Assembly (NCBI GenBank): GCA_025352435.1
Contig: JANXTN010000214.1
Location: forward strand, 1-29,703
DNA length: 29,703 bases
Reading direction: 5' to 3'
Source of the DNA: Ferruginibacter sp.
GTDB lineage: Bacteria > Bacteroidota > Bacteroidia > Chitinophagales > Chitinophagaceae
Shown here: positions 1 to 7,187 of the stretch, one piece after another
Layout of the letters: the number at the start of each line of letters is the position of its first letter
Numbering within the stretch: the first letter of the stretch is position 1
Notes under the pieces: generated by a model
The model's input: only the letters and a program-made list of their open reading frames with translations
The model's database searches: none
Told to the model about the DNA's origin: nothing
Made by a program: the position numbers and the translations under genes

Positions 1-60
1 CGTTGTTAAAGAAAATGATGCACGGAATCAAATAAAAAGATTTGGAAGTTTTCATAATCC

Positions 61-89
61 ATACGTATCATTCATAAGATGATACGTAT
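61..89. promoter_or_regulatory. Palindromic operator of the toxin-antitoxin module
   Basis: A perfect 10-base inverted repeat (ATACGTATCA at 61-70, TGATACGTAT at 80-89, spacer of nine bases) ends 17 bases before the antitoxin start. Each arm contains ATACGTAT, which is itself a palindrome, so the site offers two equal half-sites. TTTG at 41-44 followed after 17 bases by TACGTATC at 62-69 resembles a weak Bacteroidota promoter, with the -7 element inside the left arm. Ribbon-helix-helix-type antitoxins often bind such paired palindromes and repress their own operon; that role here is inferred from position and symmetry. Confidence 0.65.
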
Positions 90-106
90 CTTTATAAAAA
101 GAAGTT

Positions 107-346
107 ATGACTACTAAATTGACATTAAGTATAGATGAAGAGAAAGTAAAAAAGATTAAACAATATTCAAAAATGAAGGGTATTAGTGTATCTAAGTTCT
201 TTGAAAAAAAAATTGATGCCATTGAAATGCCCATTAAAGATGAATTATCTATAGAAAAAATAAGAGGAATATTTGGCAAATCATCCCGGAATTTAAATCT
301 GAAAAAAGAAAAGACAGCACGATTAATCAATAAATATGTCAAATAA
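107..346 (+). CDS. DUF6364-type antitoxin, partner of a PIN toxin
   Basis: A 79-residue protein with the layout of a ribbon-helix-helix DNA-binding antitoxin. A short beta strand (TKLTLSID, residues 3-10) is followed by a helix rich in Lys and Glu (EEKVKKIKQYSKMKG) and a second helix starting at ISVSKFF. The C-terminal half is charged and would wrap the toxin. It matches what I know of the DUF6364 family, which usually precedes a PIN gene. The stop codon lies inside the start of the PIN gene (11-base overlap), so the two are probably translationally coupled. A palindromic operator lies just upstream, consistent with autoregulation. The module is more AT-rich than its neighbours and abuts a convergent gene, as expected of an acquired cassette. 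Family call good; toxin-antitoxin activity inferred. Confidence 0.8.
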   Translation: MTTKLTLSIDEEKVKKIKQYSKMKGISVSKFFEKKIDAIEMPIKDELSIEKIRGIFGKSSRNLNLKKEKTARLINKYVK

Positions 347-761
347 TTTATTTATTGATTCGGATATAATTTTAGATGTATTAATAGACAGAAAAGAGCA
401 TTACGAAAGCAGTTCTACTATTTTTAAATTGTATGAGGTAGGCTCAGTAAAACTATTTACTACGCCTTTTATCATAATAAACACTCAATATATTGGGCAA
501 AAAATTCTTTCCAAGGAAAAATGCAAAGAAGGAATAAAATATTTATTAAAATATCTGGAGATTATCGAGTCTAATAAAATGACTATTATAGAAGCGTATA
601 ATTCAGATTTTTCTGATATAGAAGATGCCATACAGTTTTATACTGTAAAAAATAGCGGAATAATTGATTACCTCATTACACGAAATTTAAAGGATTATAA
701 AAAAGGGCAATCCACAATTCCTGTATTAACACCAACTCAATTTTTGAAGGCGTTCAAATAA
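336..761 (+). CDS. PIN-domain ribonuclease toxin
   Basis: A 141-residue single PIN domain, the usual length for a VapC-like toxin. The N-terminal strand carries the first acidic residues (LFIDSDIILDVLIDR: D8, D10, D14). The middle has the IEDAIQFY segment (E96, D97), and the C-terminal part has IIDYLITRNLKDY (D111, with T115, R116, N117, D120), matching the usual PIN pattern of a Mg-binding Asp followed by TRN and D. The family cuts RNA, often tRNA or rRNA; the target here cannot be told. The gene overlaps the antitoxin by 11 bases (ATGTCAAATAA) and ends eight bases inside the convergent DUF1501 gene, leaving no space for a terminator. All acidic residues appear intact, so the toxin is probably functional. 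Confidence 0.85.
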   Translation: MSNNLFIDSDIILDVLIDRKEHYESSSTIFKLYEVGSVKLFTTPFIIINTQYIGQKILSKEKCKEGIKYLLKYLEIIESNKMTIIEAYNSDFSDIEDAIQFYTVKNSGIIDYLITRNLKDYKKGQSTIPVLTPTQFLKAFK

Positions 762-1947
762 AATTCATTCTCTCACAATTCCCTCCTAAAATATTTTTAT
801 CATTTACTCCTAGCCAGTTATTTAAAACGGTAGCATAAACGTTTTTGAAATCAATGGTGTGTTTAAGATCTCCTTCATTTAAGTTCAAAAGATCAGGCAT
901 TTCATTCAACAACCCTTTTTGTTTAAGTCCACCACTTATAAAGAACATATTATTTGCAGTACCATGGTCAGTTCCGTTGCTGGCGTTTTGAGAAACCCTG
1001 CGACCAAATTCGGAAAAAGTCATCATCAATACATCATCAAATCTGTTGTTGTTTTTAAGATCTGTAGTAAATGCTTTTACTGCGCCGTTCAGCTCATCAA
1101 ACAATCTTTTTTGCTGCTGCTCTTGGTTTACGTGTGTATCAAAACTACCTAGCGATACGTAATAAACTTTTGTATTTATATCAGACAATATCAGCGAAGC
1201 AATTGTTTTTAAGTTCTTCCCCAGTTCAGTAGCAGGATAACTCTGCGAAGAAGGATTCATTTTGCTTTGCTTAAAAATATAGTCTGCACTGCTTAGCGTT
1301 TCGCTCATTGTTTTGTATAAGTAATCAACCGTCTCCTCTGTTTTTGGGTGTGCTGCATTTATATCTTTATAAAATTTTTCATTGCTGGTATTGTATAATT
1401 TTCGTGGATCTTTAAAAGCCAGACCTTTGCTGCTGTTGCCTTTTAAGGCAAGGCTTAAAGTATCATCTAACTCCAAAGCCTGGGTAGGCTTATCGCAGCC
1501 TTTACACTGGGCGTCAAGGTATCTACCTATCCAACCGGTGTTTAAATACTCATTACTTGCACTCGCACTCTGCCAGATATCCATACTTCTGAAATGTGAA
1601 CGGTCAGGATTCGGATAACCTACTGCATTCATAATTCCTAAATTTCCATCATCATATAATCCTTTAAATGCTTCGAGTGATGGGTGAAGACCCGCAGCAT
1701 CTGTAAGTGCCAAAGCATTCTCTTTTTTAATACCAATTACTTTTCTTTCTTTATAATAAATATCGTTGTTTATAGGTATTACGGTATTAAGGCCATCATT
1801 GCCTCCACTAAATTGTAATACTACCACAACTTTATTTCCCGCCGGCACCATTGCAGGTTTTTCAAATGCCTTTAAAAATTTAGGCATCATCAACGAGGCT
1901 GTAGCAAGCGAGCCAATCTGTAAAAATTCTCTGCGTTTGAAATGCAT
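754..1947 (-). CDS. DUF1501 family exported protein
   Basis: A 397-residue DUF1501 protein. The N-terminus has a twin-arginine-like signal (KRREFLQIGSLATASLMMP, residues 4-22), so export through Tat is likely. The mature part starts with the family block VVVLQFSGGNDGLNTVIPI and contains PNPDRSHFRSMDIWQ and, near the C-terminus, FSEFGRRVSQN followed by GTDHGTANN. The family is distantly related to the sulfatase/alkaline phosphatase fold, but no reaction is established. The gene follows DUF1800 (2045-3505) on the same strand after 97 bases, the usual order of this pair in Bacteroidota and Planctomycetes. The spacer carries seven-base repeats. The 3' end overlaps the convergent PIN gene by eight bases. 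Family call firm; function unknown. Confidence 0.9.
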   Translation of the reverse strand: MHFKRREFLQIGSLATASLMMPKFLKAFEKPAMVPAGNKVVVVLQFSGGNDGLNTVIPINNDIYYKERKVIGIKKENALALTDAAGLHPSLEAFKGLYDDGNLGIMNAVGYPNPDRSHFRSMDIWQSASASNEYLNTGWIGRYLDAQCKGCDKPTQALELDDTLSLALKGNSSKGLAFKDPRKLYNTSNEKFYKDINAAHPKTEETVDYLYKTMSETLSSADYIFKQSKMNPSSQSYPATELGKNLKTIASLILSDINTKVYYVSLGSFDTHVNQEQQQKRLFDELNGAVKAFTTDLKNNNRFDDVLMMTFSEFGRRVSQNASNGTDHGTANNMFFISGGLKQKGLLNEMPDLLNLNEGDLKHTIDFKNVYATVLNNWLGVNDKNILGGNCERMNFI

Positions 1948-1963
1948 AATAATTAGTTTAATG

Positions 1964-1991
1964 TTGCGGGTTAAGAGTTACGGGTTAACCA
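1964..1991. repeat. Heptad repeat, word near TTACGGG, four units
   Basis: Four consecutive seven-base units TTGCGGG, TTAAGAG, TTACGGG, TTAACCA fill this part of the DUF1800-DUF1501 spacer. CGGGTTAA occurs twice exactly 14 bases apart (1967 and 1981), that is two heptads. Confidence 0.6.
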
Positions 1992-2007
1992 TTCTTTACT
2001 GCAGTTT

Positions 2008-2042
2008 TTATCTTGAGTCTAATATCTTTTGTCTTAATTCTT
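2008..2042. repeat. Heptad repeat, word NNNTCTT, five units
   Basis: Five seven-base units TTATCTT, GAGTCTA, ATATCTT, TTGTCTT, AATTCTT end three bases before the DUF1800 stop codon. The eleven bases TCTAATATCTT (2018-2028) recur at 8824-8834 in the bamA-skp spacer, in the same orientation relative to its flanking genes. Confidence 0.65.
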
Positions 2043-2044
2043 GT

Positions 2045-3505
2045 TTAGCAAAGCTGATACTCCGGCGTACTCATTACATTTATCACCACACTTTTTATAA
2101 AACTTTCTCTGCTTTCGTTGTTTAAATAATTAGCAAGCAATGCACCGTCAATTCTGCCTTTGGTCTGTAACAGAGAATCAATTATAGAGTGTAATAGATT
2201 TGCCCTTGCTGTTTTTTCGAATATTTTATTTACAATATTCCATTCTATGGTAGCACTAGCCCCGGTTGCAGCATAAGCCGCTTTTTTACCAAGTTTAATT
2301 CTTTTTTCTTCTGTCATTCCCATATTAGTATCATCATCGCTTTTGGGTCTGATGTCAATAGAATCTTTCGAACTTAAAACCTGGGGAATTTGCAAGCGCA
2401 CCATTAAAGTACTGCTGTCAATCCAGCTTTTGCCACCAGCCCATCCGGCTACGTTTGGTGGGTAAAAAAGTATTTGTCCTAAAACTTTTTCGAACAGCAA
2501 TTGTGCATCATCATTATCCAATGTAAGCGGTAAATATCTTCTAATGCCTGCAATCAACTCAACAGGAGATTTAATTTTATTGCCGATATTTTGAGGTTCG
2601 TAAAACCACTCGCTTGTGTAAATGTCTTCCAGCAATTTTGCTATGTCGTAATCGTTTTTATAAAAACGACTACTTAAGTATTTCACTTTTGCATCGTCTA
2701 CATTTTCATTTACAAAATAGCGGTAAATCTTCTTGGTAATAAAGGTTGCAGTTTCCGGTTTTTTTAAAATTATGTCTAAGATGTCATCGCCATTAAAATT
2801 ACCCGTCTGCCCCATAAAGGTTTTTTCGCCAACATCATGCACTAGGTTTCTAAAAATAAATTCACCGTTTTTATCAAATCCCCATCCTGTAAATGCTCTT
2901 GCGGCTTCTTTTATATCTTTCTCTGTATAATTGCCTCTGCCGAGTGTAAACAATTCCATTACTTCTCTGGCAAAGTTTTCATTAGGTTTTCCTTTTCTGT
3001 TTTGCTGGTTGTTTAAAAATTGAAGCATAGCGGGCGATTTGCTCACTGCACGCAACATAACTGCAAAATTTCCTAATGAATTTTCCCTGATCGTGTTTAA
3101 AAGGTTTTGAGAGAAAAAAGCGTTTTGAATTCTGCAGGCAAAATGTCCATGCCAAAATAAACTTATCTTTTCTCTTAATTGTGCCTTGCTGTTTATCATT
3201 AAATTAAGCCAGGCAATATTCATATCTTTTAAATCATCTCGGCTTTGTTTTGCTAATGCCTTTTTCTGTTCAGCATCTAGTTTGGAATATTCCATCATTA
3301 TTCCATTTGTGTTCATCATGGTTTTATCTTCGAATGGATTTGCTGCGATATCTAATTTTTCCGAAACATCGGCAGATGAATCAACTAATTTTTTCCAAAG
3401 TTTTTTTGTACTTAGATCATTTAGTTCTGCAACGGCTTCCGCCATGGGGCCAAATGCTGCACGCCACAATAAATGCTGGTTTTTTAAACGATTTGATATT
3501 GACAT
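2045..3505 (-). CDS. DUF1800 family protein
   Basis: A 486-residue DUF1800 protein. Family blocks are in order: HLLWRAAFGP near the N-terminus (residues 11-20), REKISLFWHGHFA, NENFAREVMELFTLGRGNYTE, ARAFTGWGF, and the C-terminal FYPPNVAGWAGGKSW with the conserved Trp residues. The biochemical role of DUF1800 is unknown. It is almost always next to a DUF1501 gene, as here, so the two products probably act together. Unlike its partner it has no obvious signal peptide: the N-terminus MSISNRLKNQHLL is polar. It may stay in the cytoplasm or travel with the Tat-exported partner; both are guesses. The start ATG follows a leader with two inverted repeats. Confidence 0.9.
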   Translation of the reverse strand: MSISNRLKNQHLLWRAAFGPMAEAVAELNDLSTKKLWKKLVDSSADVSEKLDIAANPFEDKTMMNTNGIMMEYSKLDAEQKKALAKQSRDDLKDMNIAWLNLMINSKAQLREKISLFWHGHFACRIQNAFFSQNLLNTIRENSLGNFAVMLRAVSKSPAMLQFLNNQQNRKGKPNENFAREVMELFTLGRGNYTEKDIKEAARAFTGWGFDKNGEFIFRNLVHDVGEKTFMGQTGNFNGDDILDIILKKPETATFITKKIYRYFVNENVDDAKVKYLSSRFYKNDYDIAKLLEDIYTSEWFYEPQNIGNKIKSPVELIAGIRRYLPLTLDNDDAQLLFEKVLGQILFYPPNVAGWAGGKSWIDSSTLMVRLQIPQVLSSKDSIDIRPKSDDDTNMGMTEEKRIKLGKKAAYAATGASATIEWNIVNKIFEKTARANLLHSIIDSLLQTKGRIDGALLANYLNNESRESFIKSVVINVMSTPEYQLC

Positions 3506-3517
3506 AAGTTTTCTTTT

Positions 3518-3576
3518 ATTGCAGCAGCTATGACTGCAATTTTTTAAGATTGTTTAATGAGAATCAAACAATCTTA
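3518..3576. other. Two inverted repeats in the DUF1800 leader
   Basis: An 11-base perfect inverted repeat (TAAGATTGTTT at 3545-3555, AAACAATCTTA at 3566-3576, ten-base loop) is followed toward DUF1800 by a 7-base one (ATTGCAG at 3518-3524, CTGCAAT at 3534-3540). Neither has a T tract in the direction of DUF2442, so a classical terminator for that gene is not evident. They could be leader hairpins or a protein-binding site. Confidence 0.5.
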
Positions 3577-3644
3577 ATTAATGTCTTAAGAATCTTGGAA
3601 AGGCAAAAAAATGAGGAAAAAATATCGAAGGATAGTCAAAAAAT

Positions 3645-3926
3645 TTACATAGAATTCTCAAAAATAAATTCGGGCGATAAATCATTATCCCAAACAGATT
3701 TTTGCCCATTATATGTAGTAGTTATTATTTTATCCCAAACTATTTCTCCAAATATTCCAATGTTAGCTTTAGAGAATGTTTCTGGATTTTTTAATTCATC
3801 TATGCCTTTTAAATTTGAACGGTTTTTTATAATAGGACCTACATCAATAGTACGAACTAACCCATTGTTGAATTCACAGGTGATAAGGAATGAATCAATT
3901 TTCAGTATTTTGTTCACTCTCAACAT
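3645..3926 (-). CDS. DUF2442 domain protein
   Basis: A 93-residue protein matching the small DUF2442 family in length and layout: a beta-strand start (RVNKILKIDSFLITCEFNNGLVRTIDVGPII), a central loop with LKNPETFSKANIG, and the end block GEIVWDKIITTTYNGQKSVWDNDLSPEFIFE, in which the W and D residues are typical. No biochemical function is established. DUF2442 genes are very often directly behind a DUF4160 gene. Here the start codon overlaps the stop of such a gene by one base (TAATG), but the DUF4160 reading frame is broken. The pair has been suggested to behave like toxin-antitoxin modules on the basis of gene order; I see nothing that proves it. Confidence 0.8.
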   Translation of the reverse strand: MLRVNKILKIDSFLITCEFNNGLVRTIDVGPIIKNRSNLKGIDELKNPETFSKANIGIFGEIVWDKIITTTYNGQKSVWDNDLSPEFIFENSM

Positions 3927-4179
3927 TACTGCAAAGGATTTACTTTATGAAACTCTTTACTAATCCACATTTCAAGTAGTTCATCTTTATGTATCCCCGT
4001 CCAGGCTTGAACTAATTTCAGCTTACTTACAGGCAAATCACCATTAAGCAAATTTCCATTTTCAATTAAAATATTCGCATTCGCTCAAATTCAGCATATT
4101 TCACTTTGAAGTGGGGTGGATTATGATCATTAAAAAACATAAACACTATTATTCCGTAAAATCTACTTATTTCTGGCAT
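3926..4179 (-). pseudogene. DUF4160 gene broken by one frameshift
   Basis: Two reading frames join into one DUF4160 protein. The first starts at ATG 4179 and reads MPEISRFYGIIVFMFFNDHN, then PPHFKVKYAEFER, and hits TAA at 4066-4068. The second continues out of frame as NILIENGNLLNGDLPVSK, then LKLVQAWTGIHKDELLEMW, and ends with VNPLQ at the TAA overlapping the DUF2442 start. PPHFxVKYxEFE, GxLP and the Leu-Val-Trp-His-Lys-Asp-Glu-Leu-Leu run are the family's hallmarks. The break falls on a tandem ATTCGC duplication (4073-4078 and 4079-4084 on +). Removing five bases there restores a family-length protein in alignment. It could be a true inactivation, a slippage switch, or a sequencing error. 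Confidence 0.8.
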
Positions 4180-4187
4180 AGTATAAT

Positions 4188-5465
4188 TTAAACTTTTTCA
4201 ATTTTAGCAGCGCCAAAATACTGATGTAAAGTTTTTGGCAAATGGATACCATCTTCCTGCTGGTTATTTTCCAACAAAGCGGCTACAATGCGTGGCAATG
4301 CAAGGCTGGAGCCATTTAATGAATGTAGTAACTGTGTTTTACCATCCTCATCTTTGTAACGTATTTTCATCCTATTGGTTTGGAAGGTTTCGAAGTTGCT
4401 TACAGAACTTACTTCTAACCACTTCTTTTGCGCAGCAGAAAATACCTCAAAGTCATATGTGAGTGCTGACGCAAAACTCATATCGCCACCGCATAGTTTT
4501 AGTAAGCGATAAGGGAGCTCTAAAAATTGTAACAACCTTTCAATATGGTTCGCCATTTCTTCTAATACTTCATAGCTTTTATCAGGATGAACCAGTTGAA
4601 TTATTTCTACTTTATCAAATTGGTGCACACGGTTGAGGCCACGTACATCACTACCAAAACTCCCTGCCTCTCTGCGAAAGCAGGGAGTATAAGCTGTCAT
4701 TTTTATAGGCATATCATTCTCCTTTACAATCTCATTACTATATATGTTTGTGACAGGTACTTCTGCAGTTGGAATTAAATAGAGTTTATCTTCTGTAACA
4801 TGATACATCTGTCCTTCTTTATCTGGCAATTGCCCTGTACCATAAGCAGTTTGCTCATTTACCATCAGCGGTGGCATGTATTCCGTGTAACCCGCAGCAG
4901 TATTGTAATCTAAAAAATACTGTATTAAAGCCCGCTGTAGTTTTGCACCTCTGCCTTTGTATACCGGGAAGCCGCTGCCCGTAAGCTTTGCACCCACTTC
5001 AAAATTCACAAGATCATATTCTTTTATAAGATCCCAATGGGGTTTTGCATTCTCAGGTAATTCAGGGATCGTACCGCCGCTTAGCACAGTAACATTTTCC
5101 TCAGGAGTTTTTCCGGGAAGCACGCTTGAGTGTGGAAGATTTGGAAGCAACAAGATCTTATTTGTAAAGTCTTCTTCTATTTTTTGTAAAGCATTTTTTT
5201 TTATTCCTAAATCTTCTTTCAAAGTGGCTACATCGTTTCTTTTTGCAGTCGCTTCTTCTGCGTTCCCTTTTGCCATTAATGCGCCAATTTCTTTTGAAGT
5301 TATATTAATGGAAGCCTGCAAATTTTCTGTATTGGATTTTAGTTTGCGAATTTCTTCATCAAGTGCAATCAACTCATCTACCAAAGAAAAATTAATGAAG
5401 TTTTTTAACGCCAGCCCCTCTTTTACGGCGCTAACATTTTGTTTTATATAGTTTATCTGTAACAT
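4188..5465 (-). CDS. serS: Seryl-tRNA synthetase
   Basis: A 425-residue class II synthetase that charges tRNA-Ser (and tRNA-Sec where present) with serine. The N-terminal third is the coiled-coil arm that grips the long variable arm of tRNA-Ser (residues about 25-110, rich in Lys and Glu). The catalytic core has motif 2 as FRREAGSFGSDVRGLNRVHQ and motif 3 near the end as LNGSSLALPRIVAALLENNQ. TAEVPVTN, the serine-binding loop, is also present. Length is normal and the start ATG is unambiguous. The gene is divergent from the 5530 gene, with a TATATTTG promoter element at 5490-5497 on this strand. No T-box leader is visible. Eight bases separate its stop from the DUF4160 remnant downstream. Confidence 0.97.
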   Translation of the reverse strand: MLQINYIKQNVSAVKEGLALKNFINFSLVDELIALDEEIRKLKSNTENLQASINITSKEIGALMAKGNAEEATAKRNDVATLKEDLGIKKNALQKIEEDFTNKILLLPNLPHSSVLPGKTPEENVTVLSGGTIPELPENAKPHWDLIKEYDLVNFEVGAKLTGSGFPVYKGRGAKLQRALIQYFLDYNTAAGYTEYMPPLMVNEQTAYGTGQLPDKEGQMYHVTEDKLYLIPTAEVPVTNIYSNEIVKENDMPIKMTAYTPCFRREAGSFGSDVRGLNRVHQFDKVEIIQLVHPDKSYEVLEEMANHIERLLQFLELPYRLLKLCGGDMSFASALTYDFEVFSAAQKKWLEVSSVSNFETFQTNRMKIRYKDEDGKTQLLHSLNGSSLALPRIVAALLENNQQEDGIHLPKTLHQYFGAAKIEKV

Positions 5466-5489
5466 TATTTATTTTCTATTTAACTGCTG

Positions 5490-5497
5490 CAAATATA
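5490..5497 (-). promoter_or_regulatory. Promoter -7 element of serS
   Basis: TATATTTG on the minus strand matches TAnnTTTG, the Bacteroidota -7 consensus. It gives a short leader of about 20 bases before the serS ATG. The -33 partner is weak: TTTA, 19 bases further upstream. Confidence 0.5.
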
Positions 5498-5517
5498 AAC
5501 GGGAAAAGCATAAATGC

Positions 5518-5525
5518 TACATTTG
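5518..5525 (+). promoter_or_regulatory. Promoter -7 element of the 5530 gene, near-leaderless
   Basis: TACATTTG matches TAnnTTTG exactly and ends only four bases before the ATG at 5530. Transcription would then start at or next to the start codon, giving a leaderless mRNA. No clear TTTG lies at the -33 distance. Confidence 0.45.
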
Positions 5526-5529
5526 TAGA

Positions 5530-5880
5530 ATGAAGCACGTGGAAGAAGACTTACAGGTACGGTGGCTAAAGCTTCGTATAAAATTGAAAGAGCGGTTTGG
5601 AATAAAACCGGATATGAATGGCGTGTTACTTTTAATAGGTGTACAGGAGCTTGGACAAGGACCGCAGGAATTTAGCAAAGAGCAAAAGCAGGATTTAATG
5701 CATATCGCAGTCTGCACTATTTTATCTGCAAGTGGTTATTATAAAAATGATGGATTGGATGAAGAAGGGTGGCCGCACTTTACACAACTAAAACCATTGC
5801 CTGAGTTATTTTTAAATCATCAAGAAGACCTGTTAAAAGATCATGTATTATTGTACTTTCAAAACCAAGAATTTATTTAA
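5530..5880 (+). CDS. Conserved small protein of unknown function
   Basis: A 116-residue soluble protein that I do not recognise as a named family, though it has the look of a conserved Bacteroidota protein. There is no signal peptide or membrane segment. It begins with a charged helix (MKHVEEDLQVRWLKLRIKLKERFG), then a hydrophobic strand (MNGVLLLIGVQELGQGP), a helix (EFSKEQKQDLMHIAVCTILSASGYY), then DEEGWPHFTQLKPLPEL and a C-terminal helix. The all-helical, acidic layout suggests a small cytoplasmic binding protein, but no catalytic motif is visible. It is divergent from serS and lies nine bases before the cyclophilin gene, so those two are probably one transcript. Confidence 0.75.
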   Translation: MKHVEEDLQVRWLKLRIKLKERFGIKPDMNGVLLLIGVQELGQGPQEFSKEQKQDLMHIAVCTILSASGYYKNDGLDEEGWPHFTQLKPLPELFLNHQEDLLKDHVLLYFQNQEFI

Positions 5881-5889
5881 TTTATATAG

Positions 5890-6693
5890 ATGAGGAAGTT
5901 TATTTTTTTAATGTTTTGTCTGTCTTTATTGTGTGTAGAAAATCTTTCATCACAGGTTGTAAAAAAATCAGCTTCTACAAAATCAGCTTCTACAAAATCA
6001 GTTTCTCAAAAAACTTCTGAAAAAAAAGTTGTTGTAAAAAAAGTTTCTTCCGGAAAAGTTGTTGTGAAGAAGCCTGTAAAACCAACAGTTATAGGGGCAT
6101 TGCCTGATAATTCAATTAAAATAAAAATTGTAACAGACAGCGGAACAATGGTTGTGAAGTTGTATGATTCTACACCATTGCATAGAGATAATTTTGTGAA
6201 ATTGGTTAGAGAAGGTTTTTATGATAGCTTGATGTTTCATCGAATTATACAGGGCTTTATGATACAGGGAGGTGATCCAAACAGTAAGAATGCGGCGGCA
6301 GAAGTAATGTTAGGAAATGGCGGTGATAATTTAGCAAGAATACCTGCGGAATTTAGAAAAAGTTTATATCACAAAAAAGGAGCGTTAGCTGCAGCAAGAG
6401 ACGGAAATCCTGAAAAAGCAAGCAGTGCCTGCCAGTTTTACATAGTGCAGGGTAAATCATTAAATGATGCAGAACTTGATATGATGGAACGCAGATTGGG
6501 AACCAAATATTCTTTAGAGCAAAGAAATACATATAAAAAAATTGGCGGTACACCTTTTCTTGATCAGAATTATACTGTGTTTGGTGAAGTCATTTCAGGC
6601 TTAGAAGTTGTAGATAAAATTGCAAGTGCGCCAAAGGCACCAGGTGACAGACCAATTGGAGATATTAGGATGAGGATGGAAATAGTTAAATAA
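5890..6693 (+). CDS. Secreted cyclophilin-type peptidyl-prolyl isomerase
   Basis: A 267-residue isomerase that speeds cis-trans turns at proline in proteins outside the cytoplasm. Residues 1-21 form a signal peptide (MRKFIFLMFCLSLLCVENLSS). A Lys/Ser/Val-rich linker (residues 23-70, with SASTK and KVVVKK repeats) leads to the cyclophilin domain from about residue 78 on: VVKLYDSTPLHRDNFVKLV, FHRIIQGFMIQGGDPN with the catalytic Arg, SSACQFYIVQGK, and FLDQNYTVFGEV. An insert of about 35 residues between the QFYIV strand and FLDQNYTVF is common in Bacteroidota cyclophilins. The human cyclophilin A drug-binding Trp position is not retained. It is probably periplasmic and assists envelope protein folding. 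It follows the small 5530 gene by nine bases. Confidence 0.92.
   Translation: MRKFIFLMFCLSLLCVENLSSQVVKKSASTKSASTKSVSQKTSEKKVVVKKVSSGKVVVKKPVKPTVIGALPDNSIKIKIVTDSGTMVVKLYDSTPLHRDNFVKLVREGFYDSLMFHRIIQGFMIQGGDPNSKNAAAEVMLGNGGDNLARIPAEFRKSLYHKKGALAAARDGNPEKASSACQFYIVQGKSLNDAELDMMERRLGTKYSLEQRNTYKKIGGTPFLDQNYTVFGEVISGLEVVDKIASAPKAPGDRPIGDIRMRMEIVK
5968..6012 (+). repeat. 15-base in-frame repeat in the cyclophilin linker
   Basis: Two exact copies of TCAGCTTCTACAAAA (5968-5982, 5983-5997) and a third degenerate copy encode Ser-Ala-Ser-Thr-Lys repeats. A second near-repeat, coding KVVVKK twice, follows within 60 bases. In-frame units like this can change copy number by slippage without breaking the protein. 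Confidence 0.8.
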
Positions 6694-6798
6694 TTTGCAA
6701 ACTTTAAAATTGCAGATGTGGAAATTAGAATTGAAAAAATTGAAAAAACTGTAATGCCTTCTTAACAATTCAGCAATAAAATAATAAAAACAATAAAT

Positions 6799-7176
6799 AT
6801 GAGTTACCCACAAAATTTGAAATACACTAAGGACCATGAATGGATTAGCCTTGACGGTGACATTGCAACTATTGGTATTACAGCCTTTGCCCAAGGCGAA
6901 TTAGGTGATATTGTTTATGTAGACATCAGCAGTACAGGTAAAGCGTTAAGTGCTGAAGATGTGTTTGGAACTGTAGAAGCTGTGAAAACTGTGAGTGATC
7001 TTTTTTTACCTGCTGCAGGTACAATTATAGAAGTAAATACCGCACTGGAATCATCTCCGGAGCTTGTAAACTCAGATCCATATGGCGAAGGCTGGATGGT
7101 AAAAGTAAAAATTGATAATCCTAATGAAGTAGAAAAGTTGATGAGTGCCGAAGACTATGAAAAATTAGTTGCTTAA
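6799..7176 (+). CDS. gcvH: Glycine cleavage system H protein
   Basis: A 125-residue H protein, the lipoyl carrier that shuttles the aminomethyl group between the P, T and L proteins of glycine cleavage. The lipoyl attachment site is Lys63 within VEAVKTVSDL, preceded by the typical ELGDIVYVDI and followed by PAAGTIIEVN and DPYGEGWMVKVKI. Length is normal for the family. The gene stands alone without gcvP or gcvT nearby, which is usual in Bacteroidota. The VanZ-like gene follows after 11 bases, so they are probably cotranscribed. The 105-base leader has AT-rich low-complexity sequence and no glycine riboswitch that I can see. Confidence 0.97.
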   Translation: MSYPQNLKYTKDHEWISLDGDIATIGITAFAQGELGDIVYVDISSTGKALSAEDVFGTVEAVKTVSDLFLPAAGTIIEVNTALESSPELVNSDPYGEGWMVKVKIDNPNEVEKLMSAEDYEKLVA

Positions 7177-7187
7177 TTATTGGTGAT

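Noticed and set aside
3..35. Possible C-terminus of an upstream + gene (LLKKMMHGIK then TAA)
   Set aside because: Ten codons at the window edge cannot be distinguished from chance.
3550..3963. 137-codon frame on +
   Set aside because: Antisense shadow of DUF2442 and the DUF4160 end, with no independent support.
6694..6798. Glycine riboswitch before gcvH
   Set aside because: The leader is short, AT-rich and low in complexity, without the conserved paired aptamer features.
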